Shown in pieces: positions 16,139 to 23,030 of a stretch of DNA of 23,171 nt. This DNA is from an uncultured Blastocatellia bacterium (lineage in GTDB: Bacteria; Acidobacteriota; Blastocatellia; Pyrinomonadales; Pyrinomonadaceae). The notes beneath the pieces were generated by a model. It had not been told where the DNA came from, searched no databases, and saw nothing but the letters and a program-made list of their open reading frames with translations. The DNA is taken from the NCBI GenBank assembly GCA_946480785.1, contig CAMLLD010000089.1:1-23171 (forward strand), written 5' to 3'. The translations under genes were made by a program, and so were the position numbers. The first letter of the stretch is position 1, and every line of letters starts with the position of its first letter.

Positions 16139-16687
16139 ATGAGAAGTTGTAAAGCATTTGTACTAATCGTTGCGTGTTTGATGTTGGCCAGTATCGCGAC
16201 AACGGCGCAGAAAAGAAAATACGGCACGGCGAAGACAGTCACGCCGCCGGTCGTAGCCGCGATCGATACGGACGGGTTGAAGAACCTCGTTACTAAACAG
16301 CGGAGCGGCCCGTTGCTCGTGAACTTCTGGGCCACGTTCTGCGATCCGTGTCGCGCGGAGTTTCCGGATCTCGTCAAGATCGACAAGGACTACCGGCCGC
16401 AATCACTCGAGTTCATTACCGTTTCGCTCGACGATGCAACGGACATCAAGACCGGCGTGCCGAAGTTTCTCGAAGAGATGAAGGCGACGATGCCCGCGTA
16501 TCTACTCGACGTTAACGATCCGGAGCCCGCCATCAAGCTGATGGATCCGCGTTGGAGCGGCGCTTTGCCGGCGACGTTTCTCTACAACGAAAAAGGCGAA
16601 GAGGTCTTCAAGCACTACGGACGAGTCGATCCGGCGGAACTTCGCGCCGCGATCGAAAAGTTGGTCAAGAAAGGTGATGGGCAGTAG
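16139..16687 (+). CDS. TlpA-like thioredoxin-fold protein
   Basis: A 182-residue TlpA/ResA-type protein. An N-terminal hydrophobic segment (about residues 6-22) is a signal peptide or membrane anchor. The active site is LVNFWATFCDPCRAEFPDL with Cys68 and Cys71 (CDPC, against CEPC or CGPC in many members). The conserved cis-Pro lies in GALPATFLYNEKGEEV (Pro144). The central insert typical of TlpA (about 95-135) is present. Such proteins reduce periplasmic disulfides, for example during cytochrome c or copper-site maturation. The gene starts 3 bp after the redoxin stop without a clear ribosome-binding site of its own, which suggests translational coupling. No cytochrome maturation gene is nearby, so the target is unknown. 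Confidence 0.9.
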   Translation: MRSCKAFVLIVACLMLASIATTAQKRKYGTAKTVTPPVVAAIDTDGLKNLVTKQRSGPLLVNFWATFCDPCRAEFPDLVKIDKDYRPQSLEFITVSLDDATDIKTGVPKFLEEMKATMPAYLLDVNDPEPAIKLMDPRWSGALPATFLYNEKGEEVFKHYGRVDPAELRAAIEKLVKKGDGQ

Positions 16688-16688
16688 G

Positions 16689-16708
16689 GACAGGCGTGCG
16701 CGCCTGTC
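16689..16708 (+). terminator. Palindrome GACAGGCG/CGCCTGTC between tlpA-like gene and purL
   Basis: A perfect 8-bp stem with a TGCG loop starts just after the tlpA-like stop (16687) and is followed by only a short TTT. It may be a weak terminator. It also resembles dispersed GACAGGCG-type intergenic palindromes that I recall from related genomes, which would make it a repeat rather than a dedicated terminator. Confidence 0.5.
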
Positions 16709-16720
16709 TTTGGCCTCGCA

Positions 16721-19027
16721 ATGATCACTCCTGAAGTTATCGCCGCCCACAATCTCACTCCGCAAGAATTCGAGCGAATCAAAGAGTTGCTTGGCCGCGA
16801 ACCGAACCTGACGGAGCTCGGTATCTTCTCCGTCATGTGGTCGGAGCACTGCTCCTACAAATCTTCGCGCATTCATCTCAAACGACTGCCAACAACCGGC
16901 GAGCGCGTGATCGTTCCACCCGGCGAGAACGCGGGCGTGATCGATCTCGGCGACGGGTGGTGCGCTGCTTTCAAGATCGAGTCACACAATCATCCGTCTT
17001 TCATCGAACCGTTTCAGGGCGCGGCGACGGGCGTCGGCGGCATCCTGCGCGACATCTTCACGATGGGCGCGCGGCCGGTCGCGTCAATGAACAGTCTGCG
17101 TTTCGGCTCGCTTGATAATCCGCAACACGGACGGCGTAATCGTTCGCTGCTCGCGGGCGTGGTCGCGGGCATCGCGCACTACGGCAATGCGTTCGGCGTT
17201 GCGACTGTCGGCGGTGAGGTCGCGTTCGATGATGCTTACGCACTGAACCCGCTCGTCAACGCGTTTGCGCTCGGTCTCGTCAGACACGATCAGATCTTCT
17301 TCGGTAAAGCAACGGGCATCGGCAATCCGGTTTTGTATGTCGGCGCGAAGACCGGACGCGACGGCATTCACGGCGCGACGATGGCTTCGGCGGAGTTTGA
17401 CGAAGAGGCGCTGGAGAAACGTCCCACGGTCCAGGTTGGCGATCCGTTTCTCGAAAAGCTTTTGCTGGAAGCGTGTCTCGAGGCGATGCGCAGCGGCGCG
17501 GTGGCGGGCATTCAGGACATGGGCGCGGCAGGACTGACGTCGTCGTCGTGTGAGATGGCCGCACGCGCGGGCACCGGTATCGAGTTGGACCTCTCGCTCG
17601 TGCCGCAACGCGAACAGAACATGACGGCGTACGAGATGCTGCTGTCAGAGTCACAGGAGCGGATGCTGGTGGTGGCCCATGCGGGACGCGAGCGCGAGGT
17701 CGTGGATATCTTTCGCAAGTGGGATCTGGACGCGGTGGTCATCGGGCGTGTGCGCGACACGCAGCGAATGCACGTGATTCATAACGGCGAGACGGTTGCA
17801 GATATTCCGGTTGACTCGTTGACGGATGAAGCGCCGCGTTACGAGCGATCGATGAAGCCGGCGCAAGTCGAGCCGATGACGACCAAGCCGTTACCAACAG
17901 AGAACACGGATTACACGGATGCACTGCGGAGATTGCTCGCGTGCGGGAATATCGCGTCGAAGAATTGGGTGTTTCGGCAGTACGATCACATGGTCCGTAC
18001 GAACACGGCGATTCTGCCGGGCGCTGATGCTGCTGTCGTGCGCATTAAAGAGACGCGCCGTGCGCTCGCGATGACGCTCGACGGAAACGGCCGCTACTGT
18101 GCGGCGAATCCGCGCGAAGGCGCGAAGCTCGTTGTTGCGGAAGCCGCACGCAATGTTGTGTGCGTTGGCGCGCGGCCAATTGCGATCACAAACTGCCTGA
18201 ACTTCGCTTCGCCGGAGCGGCCGGAAGTGATGTGGTCTTTCTCGGAAGTGATCGACGGCATGGCTGAAGCGTGTCGTGCATTCGAAACACCAGTCGTTTC
18301 CGGCAACGTGTCGTTCTACAACGAGACCGAAGGCCGTGGCATTCTGCCGACGCCCGTGATCGGCATGGTCGGTTTGATGGAAGATGTGCGCCGCGTGATC
18401 ACGCCCGGTTTCAAAAAAGCCGGCGACGTGATCGCCTTGCTCGGTGAGACACGTGACGACTTAACAAATAGTGAGTACGCCGTGAGTGTGGCTGGTGTCA
18501 CAACAGAACAGGTAATAGCCGGCGGAAAAGTGCCACAACTTAATCTCAACACCGAGAAGGCCGTGCAAGAGGTTTGCAGGCAAGCCGCCGAAGCAGGATT
18601 GTTACTGTCGGCGCACGACTGTTCCGATGGCGGCTTGGCAGTAGCCTTAGCTGAGTCTTGCTTCTCCTCGCTGGGTCGGGAAACGATAGGCGCTCACGTC
18701 GACATCGCTGACACCGTTAGCGACGGTTTAGTCGTTCAGCTACGGCCGGGCGTCGCTGGGTTTGGGCTGTCGTACCCTGTGGCGCTATTCAGCGAGTCGC
18801 CCTCACGCATAGTGATCACATTTGAACGCACCGTTCAGAACACGATACGACAGATGGCAGAAGCTCGCCGCGTTCCGCTTGTAGTTCTAGGTGAAGTTGG
18901 TGGGACTCAATTACGCATCTCCGTTCACGGAGATCAAGTGGTAAACGCCGCGGTCGCGGATCTGGAAACGATATGGCGCAACGCACTTTCACGATCGCTC
19001 AAAGCTGAAGCACTCGTCGCCAGTTAA
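16721..19027 (+). CDS. purL: Phosphoribosylformylglycinamidine synthase subunit PurL
   Basis: A 768-residue small-type PurL, the ATP-dependent FGAM synthase subunit of de novo purine synthesis, which needs PurQ (glutaminase) and PurS. N-terminal landmarks are [12 protein letters not shown] (about residues 39-50, catalytic His43), [14 protein letters not shown] (about 84-97) and [20 protein letters not shown]. The second half has [36 protein letters not shown] and [12 protein letters not shown]. Length fits the PurSQL type, and the missing glutaminase domain confirms it. purQ and purS are not in the window. Codon use changes in the last quarter (about 18460-19027), with more TTA, CTA, ATA and GTA codons than before. 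The stop is followed closely by the aminotransferase gene. No strong ribosome-binding site precedes the ATG at 16721. Confidence 0.96.
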   Translation: MITPEVIAAHNLTPQEFERIKELLGREPNLTELGIFSVMWSEHCSYKSSRIHLKRLPTTGERVIVPPGENAGVIDLGDGWCAAFKIESHNHPSFIEPFQGAATGVGGILRDIFTMGARPVASMNSLRFGSLDNPQHGRRNRSLLAGVVAGIAHYGNAFGVATVGGEVAFDDAYALNPLVNAFALGLVRHDQIFFGKATGIGNPVLYVGAKTGRDGIHGATMASAEFDEEALEKRPTVQVGDPFLEKLLLEACLEAMRSGAVAGIQDMGAAGLTSSSCEMAARAGTGIELDLSLVPQREQNMTAYEMLLSESQERMLVVAHAGREREVVDIFRKWDLDAVVIGRVRDTQRMHVIHNGETVADIPVDSLTDEAPRYERSMKPAQVEPMTTKPLPTENTDYTDALRRLLACGNIASKNWVFRQYDHMVRTNTAILPGADAAVVRIKETRRALAMTLDGNGRYCAANPREGAKLVVAEAARNVVCVGARPIAITNCLNFASPERPEVMWSFSEVIDGMAEACRAFETPVVSGNVSFYNETEGRGILPTPVIGMVGLMEDVRRVITPGFKKAGDVIALLGETRDDLTNSEYAVSVAGVTTEQVIAGGKVPQLNLNTEKAVQEVCRQAAEAGLLLSAHDCSDGGLAVALAESCFSSLGRETIGAHVDIADTVSDGLVVQLRPGVAGFGLSYPVALFSESPSRIVITFERTVQNTIRQMAEARRVPLVVLGEVGGTQLRISVHGDQVVNAAVADLETIWRNALSRSLKAEALVAS
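17904..17920 (+). repeat. Two-unit ACACGGAT repeat inside purL
   Basis: ACACGGAT at 17904-17911 is repeated at 17913-17920 with one base between, a 9-bp period. It encodes NTDYTD in the linker between the two halves of PurL, next to the conserved NIASK motif. The words match those of the repeat at 10135-10164 read on its minus strand. Whether it is an inserted copy or a chance resemblance cannot be told here. Confidence 0.4.
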
Positions 19028-19029
19028 AT

Positions 19030-19905
19030 GTGCACCCGGTAATCTACCTCAACAAAACCATGGTCGAGGCGACCAAAGCGCGCGTCGCGCCGGTCTCCTC
19101 CGCCATGCTTTACGGCCGCGGCGTCTTCACCACGCTCGCCATCTACAACTCCAAACCGTTCCTCTGGTCCAAACACTGGCAACGTCTCACTACGCACGCC
19201 AACAAACTCGATGTCGATCACACCGGCTGCACCGAGAAAGGCGTCGGCGACGCGCTGCAAAAACTGATCGCCGTCAACCAGGTCAAAGACGGTCGCGCGC
19301 GCGTGATTCTTCTCGCCCGCAGCGGCCGCGATCTGTGGAAAACAAAAATGCCGGGCGGCAAGAAAACCGATCTCCTGATCATGACCGGCGATCCGCCGAA
19401 AACGCCGCCTAACGGATACTCGCTCGCCGTCTCGCCTTTCCGCACCAACACTTTCTCCCCACTGACCGGAATCAAGAGTCTCAACTATCTCAACAACGTG
19501 CTCGCGTGGGAGGAAGCGCAGAGCCGCGACTTCGACGAAGCCGTCGTGCTCAACGAACGCGGCGAGATCGCGTCGGCAACAACGTCGAATATTTTCTGGG
19601 TGAAGGACGGCACGGTCCACACGCCCAGCTTGAGCACCGGCGCGCTCGCCGGCATCACGCGCGAATGCGTCATCGACATCGCGAGCAAACATTTTATTCC
19701 GCTGCTCGAAGGCGTTTATGAAATGGGAGACCTGACCGATGCTGACGAGATTTTTCTAACCTCGTCAGGTTTGGGCGTTGCGCGCGTTACCACTTTCGAC
19801 TTTCGCCGTTACGCGGTCGAAGCCGGCAGCGTCACGGCAGTGATTGCGCAAGCGTTCGCGGCTTTAACCCGAGTTGACAGGATTTCAGAATTTACAGGAC
19901 ACTGA
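19030..19905 (+). CDS. Class IV PLP-dependent aminotransferase (branched-chain aminotransferase or aminodeoxychorismate lyase type)
   Basis: A 291-residue fold-type IV PLP enzyme. The Schiff-base lysine is Lys149 in TGIKSLNYLNNVLA. The cofactor-binding signature is DEAVVLNERGEIASATTSNIFW (in parts: DEAVVLNERGE, then IASATTSNIFW), with Glu179, followed by LSTGALAGITRE (about 201-212). Both IlvE (branched-chain amino acids) and PabC (p-aminobenzoate for folate) share these motifs, and I cannot choose between them. The start is the GTG at 19030; a nearby ATG at 19028 is out of frame. It lies 2 bp after the purL stop. The last residues, RVDRISEFTGH, are encoded by a 9-bp-period repeat, so the native C-terminus may have been replaced or extended. 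ppdK begins 4 bp after the stop. Confidence 0.9.
   Translation: MHPVIYLNKTMVEATKARVAPVSSAMLYGRGVFTTLAIYNSKPFLWSKHWQRLTTHANKLDVDHTGCTEKGVGDALQKLIAVNQVKDGRARVILLARSGRDLWKTKMPGGKKTDLLIMTGDPPKTPPNGYSLAVSPFRTNTFSPLTGIKSLNYLNNVLAWEEAQSRDFDEAVVLNERGEIASATTSNIFWVKDGTVHTPSLSTGALAGITRECVIDIASKHFIPLLEGVYEMGDLTDADEIFLTSSGLGVARVTTFDFRRYAVEAGSVTAVIAQAFAALTRVDRISEFTGH
19874..19902 (+). repeat. 9-bp-period repeat at the aminotransferase/ppdK junction
   Basis: Three units, GACAGGATT (19876-19884), TCAGAATTT (19885-19893) and ACAGGACAC (19894-19902), lie at the junction. They encode the last residues of the aminotransferase; the TGA stop follows directly at 19903-19905. AGGA at 19896-19899 lies 10 nt before the ppdK ATG and may serve as its ribosome-binding site. 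Similar ACAGGATT words are, as I recall, common interspersed repeats in environmental bacterial genomes. Confidence 0.55.
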
Positions 19906-19909
19906 GGCA

Positions 19910-22633
19910 ATGAGCACCGTCACTCAACCAGAATCACCTGAGACAACTGAAGCACAGACAAACAAATGGGTTTACCTTTTCGACGATGGCCCGGGCGACG
20001 ACAAATCGCTGCTGGGCGGCAAAGGCGCGGGTCTTTGCGAGATGACGCAGGCCGGACTGCCCGTCCCGCCGGGTCTCGTGGTCACCACCGAAGCCTGCAA
20101 CGCCTTCTTCGATAACGACAAGAATTTTCCCGACGGCCTTTGGGAGCAAGTGAAGGAAGGCCTCAAGAAGATCGAAGAGAAGGTCGGCAAGCGCTTCGGC
20201 GATCCCAAGAACCCGTTGCTCGTGTCTGTGCGTTCGGGCGCAGCCTTCTCGATGCCGGGCATGATGGACACAGTGCTCAACCTCGGCTTGAACGAAGAGA
20301 CCGTGCAAGGTCTCGCCGAACAGACCGGCGATCTTCGTTTCGCACTCGATGCTTATCGACGCTTCGCTTCGTTGTTTGGCGAGATCGTGATGGGCGTGGC
20401 CCACGAGAAGTTTGAACGCGTGCTCGATCGTTTCAAGGCGCAGACGCAGGGCGGGCGCGACACCGATCTCGATCCCGATCACTTGCGCGAGATCATCGCC
20501 GCGGAGAAACAGATCATTCTCGCCGAACAGCACGCGATTCCCGAAGACCCTTACGAACAACTGCGCATCGCGATCGCGGCCGTGTTCAATTCGTGGATGG
20601 GCCGCCGCGCGATCGACTATCGCCGCGTGAATCGCATTTCAGACACGCTCGGCACCGCCGTGAACGTGCAGGCGATGGTCTTCGGCAACATGGGCGCGGG
20701 CAGCGGCACCGGCGTCGCCTTCACGCGCGATCCTTCGAACGGCAAGAAAGAACTCTACGGTGAGTATCTGCTCAATGCGCAGGGCGAAGACGTCGTCGCC
20801 GGCATTCGCACGCCGAATCCGATCAGCCAGCTCAAGAAAGAACTGCCGGAAGTTTACGAACAGTTTGCCTCGATCGCCGGCCTGCTCGAGAAGCATTACA
20901 AAGACATGCAGGACTGCGAGTTCACGATCGAGCGCGGCAAGCTGTGGATGCTGCAAACGCGCACCGGCAAACGAAGCGGCGCGGCGGCGGTGCGCATCGC
21001 GGTTGAGATGGTTTACGAAAAATTGATCGACAAGGCGACTGCGGTCCAACGCGTCACGCCGCAGCAACTCGATCAGTTGCTGCACCCGACGGTCGATCCG
21101 AAGACGAATGCGACGGTGCTTGCGACCGGTTTGCCGGCGAGTCCCGGCGCGGCGCAGGGACAAGTCGTGTTTAGTCCCGACGAAGCGGAAGAAATGGCAC
21201 GCGAAGGCGCGCACGTCGTGCTCGTTCGTTTGGAAACGAGCCCCGACGACTTTCACGGCATGGTCGCGGCGCAAGCGATCGTGACGGCGCGTGGCGGTAT
21301 GACGAGTCACGCCGCGGTCGTCGCGCGCGGCATGGGCAAGACGTGCGTCAGCGGCGCGCAGGAGATCAATATCGACTACAGCCAGCAGCAGTTTACGGTC
21401 GATGGAACTGTGGTCACGAAAGGCGATTGGATTACGGTTGACGGTTCGACCGGCCGCGTGTTTTTGGGCCAGGTGCCGACGATTCAACCGACGCTCGACA
21501 ACGATTTCTACAAGCTGATGACGTGGGCCGATAAGTTTCGCAAGCTGCGCGTCCGGGCGAATGCTGATACGCCGCTCGATGCGAAGACCGCGCGGCAGTT
21601 CGGCGCCGAAGGCATCGGACTTTGCCGCACCGAGCACATGTTTTTCGGCGACAAGCGGCTCGCGGCGATGCGCGAGATGATCCTGTCAGACGGCGTGGGC
21701 GCGCGTGAAAAAGCACTCGACAAACTGTTGCCGCTGCAACGCGGTGACTTCATCGGCATCTTTCGCGAGATGGTCGGGTTACCGGTAACGATCCGTCTGC
21801 TCGATCCGCCGCTGCACGAGTTTTTGCCGAATGCAGAAGAGTTGAGTAGTGAGCTTGCCGAGTTGAAGATGAAGTTGAAAGGCGCAGGCTCGCTGACCGA
21901 GATGGACCACGTGCTCGACGAGATCGATCACAAGCGCGCGCTGCTGCGGCAAGTGAATCGCATTCGTGAAGCGAACCCGATGCTTGGTTTTCGCGGTTGC
22001 CGGCTCGGGCTTTTGTTTCCCGAAGTCACCCGCATGCAGTGCCGCGCGATTTTCGAAGCCGCGTGCAAAGTGCAGGGTGAACGCCAAAAGGTCGAGCTCG
22101 AGATCATGGTGCCGCTCGTGTCTGTGAGTGAAGAGTTGCGGCAGCAGCGGGAATTGATCGACGAGGTCGCGCGGCAGGTGATGGGCGAGCACGGCATGAC
22201 AATCGAGTATCTTGTCGGCACGATGATCGAGCTGCCGCGCGCTGCGTTGATGGCCGATCGCATCGCCGCGCACGCGCAGTTCTTCTCGTTCGGCACCAAC
22301 GACCTGACGCAAACGACGTTTGGCTTGAGCCGTGACGATTCGAGCCGCTTCCTGCCAAACTACATCGAGCGCAAGATCATGCGCGACGATCCGTTTCAGG
22401 TGCTCGATCGCGACGGTGTGGGCCAACTCGTTCGTATGGGCACAGAGCGCGGCCGCGAGGCGAAGCCCGGTTTGAAAGTCGGGATTTGCGGCGAGCACGG
22501 CGGCGATCCACAATCGATTGCTTTCTGTCAGGAGATCGGTCTCAACTACGTGAGCTGTTCTCCCTTCCGCGTTCCCGTCGCGCGCCTTGCCGCCGCGCAA
22601 GCCGCGTTGACACCAATCTCAGCCGACGTCTGA
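19910..22633 (+). CDS. ppdK: Pyruvate, phosphate dikinase
   Basis: A 907-residue enzyme interconverting pyruvate, ATP and phosphate with PEP, AMP and pyrophosphate, in gluconeogenesis or PPi-linked glycolysis. The N-terminal ATP-grasp domain has LLGGKGAGLCEMTQAGLPVP (about residues 34-53) and SVRSGAAFSMPGMMDTVLNLG (in parts: SVRSGAAFSMPG, MMDTVLNLG). The swivelling domain carries the phospho-His467 in GGMTSHAAVVARGMG, with Thr465 at the position phosphorylated by PpdK regulatory proteins. The C-terminal TIM barrel has GIGLCRTEHMFF, FGTNDLTQTTFG and the catalytic Cys860 in GICGEHGGDP. Length is slightly above the usual 875 because of a Glu/Thr-rich N-terminal extension of about 17 residues. 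The ATG at 19910 is preferred; the frame extends upstream only through the repeat. No PpdK regulatory kinase gene is nearby. Confidence 0.96.
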   Translation: MSTVTQPESPETTEAQTNKWVYLFDDGPGDDKSLLGGKGAGLCEMTQAGLPVPPGLVVTTEACNAFFDNDKNFPDGLWEQVKEGLKKIEEKVGKRFGDPKNPLLVSVRSGAAFSMPGMMDTVLNLGLNEETVQGLAEQTGDLRFALDAYRRFASLFGEIVMGVAHEKFERVLDRFKAQTQGGRDTDLDPDHLREIIAAEKQIILAEQHAIPEDPYEQLRIAIAAVFNSWMGRRAIDYRRVNRISDTLGTAVNVQAMVFGNMGAGSGTGVAFTRDPSNGKKELYGEYLLNAQGEDVVAGIRTPNPISQLKKELPEVYEQFASIAGLLEKHYKDMQDCEFTIERGKLWMLQTRTGKRSGAAAVRIAVEMVYEKLIDKATAVQRVTPQQLDQLLHPTVDPKTNATVLATGLPASPGAAQGQVVFSPDEAEEMAREGAHVVLVRLETSPDDFHGMVAAQAIVTARGGMTSHAAVVARGMGKTCVSGAQEINIDYSQQQFTVDGTVVTKGDWITVDGSTGRVFLGQVPTIQPTLDNDFYKLMTWADKFRKLRVRANADTPLDAKTARQFGAEGIGLCRTEHMFFGDKRLAAMREMILSDGVGAREKALDKLLPLQRGDFIGIFREMVGLPVTIRLLDPPLHEFLPNAEELSSELAELKMKLKGAGSLTEMDHVLDEIDHKRALLRQVNRIREANPMLGFRGCRLGLLFPEVTRMQCRAIFEAACKVQGERQKVELEIMVPLVSVSEELRQQRELIDEVARQVMGEHGMTIEYLVGTMIELPRAALMADRIAAHAQFFSFGTNDLTQTTFGLSRDDSSRFLPNYIERKIMRDDPFQVLDRDGVGQLVRMGTERGREAKPGLKVGICGEHGGDPQSIAFCQEIGLNYVSCSPFRVPVARLAAAQAALTPISADV

Positions 22634-22660
22634 GATCCCGAAGATCTTAGACCTCCATAG
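22634..22660. other. Short spacer after ppdK
   Basis: This 27-bp spacer separates the ppdK stop from the first tandem array. I see no clear terminator hairpin with a T tract in it. Confidence 0.4.
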
Positions 22661-22831
22661 TGCTTCTGTTCGAACGCCGTGTGCTTCAGTTCGAACGCCG
22701 TGTGCTTCTGTTCGAACGCCGTGTGCTTCTGTTCGAACGCCGTGGGGCTTCTGTTCGAACGCCGTAGGGCTTCTGTTCGAACGCCGTAGTGCTTCAGTTC
22801 GAACGCCGTGTGCTTCTGTTTGAACGCCGTA
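22661..22831. repeat. Eight-unit 21-22-bp tandem array containing GTTCGAAC
   Basis: Eight contiguous direct repeats start at 22661, 22682, 22703, 22724, 22745, 22767, 22789 and 22811. The shared core is TTCTGTTCGAACGCCGT, with CTG changing to CAG in units 2 and 7. The unit joint varies (TG, GGG or GTG), giving 21 or 22 bp. Each unit except the last contains the 8-bp palindrome GTTCGAAC. There are no spacers, so this is not CRISPR. Read on the minus strand, the 21-bp units encode a run of TAFEQKH peptides, but frame shifts at the 22-bp units break it. Confidence 0.95.
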
Positions 22832-22837
22832 GGCGTT
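22823..22837. repeat. Palindrome AACGCC-GTA-GGCGTT fused to the array end
   Basis: AACGCC and GGCGTT pair around GTA. The left half is the end of the last array unit, so the array and the palindrome share sequence. A second version with loop TGC lies at 23012-23026. Confidence 0.75.
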
Positions 22838-22849
22838 GACCAGTTCGAG

Positions 22850-22872
22850 CCCAGGGTTGGCACAACCCTGGG
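22850..22872. repeat. Hairpin CCCAGGGTTG / CAACCCTGGG
   Basis: A perfect 10-bp inverted repeat with a 3-nt loop (GCA). No T tract follows, so it is probably a REP-like palindrome rather than a terminator, although it could stop transcription coming from ppdK. Confidence 0.8.
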
Positions 22873-22894
22873 TCAGGTCCGCGAAAGAGCTGTA

Positions 22895-22947
22895 ACGCTG
22901 AAAGCGTTGGCAAACTCGTGCGCCCTCTTAGCCAACGCTTTCAGCGT
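22895..22947. repeat. 17-bp perfect inverted repeat with nested palindromic arms
   Basis: ACGCTGAAAGCGTTGGC at 22895-22911 is repeated in perfect inverse at 22931-22947 with 19 nt between. Each arm is itself nearly palindromic (AACGCT, GAA, AGCGTT), so two alternative folds exist: one long stem, or two small adjacent hairpins. The paired arrangement resembles inverted REP pairs mobilised by RAYT-type transposases; none is encoded in the window. Confidence 0.85.
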
Positions 22948-22969
22948 AGAAAAGCGACGGTTATTTGTT

Positions 22970-22999
22970 CCCAAGGTTGTCGCAAGCTCCAACCTTGGG
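22970..22999. repeat. Hairpin CCCAAGGTTG / CAACCTTGGG
   Basis: A perfect 10-bp stem with a 10-nt loop. It closely resembles the hairpin at 22850-22872 (CCCAGGGTTG), suggesting two members of one palindrome family. Confidence 0.8.
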
Positions 23000-23011
23000 C
23001 TGGAACTAGCA

Positions 23012-23026
23012 AACGCCTGCGGCGTT
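23012..23026. repeat. Palindrome AACGCC-TGC-GGCGTT
   Basis: A 6-bp stem with a TGC loop, the second copy of the AACGCC/GGCGTT element at 22823-22837. It directly precedes the second tandem array. Confidence 0.7.
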
Positions 23027-23030
23027 CAAC

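Noticed and set aside
20639..21637. 332-residue minus-strand ORF
   Set aside because: Antisense shadow of ppdK, which is unambiguous in this region.
22546..22863. 105-residue minus-strand ORF with TAFEQKH peptides
   Set aside because: It is the translation of the tandem array plus the antisense of the ppdK end. The 22-bp units break the periodic frame and there is no ribosome-binding site.
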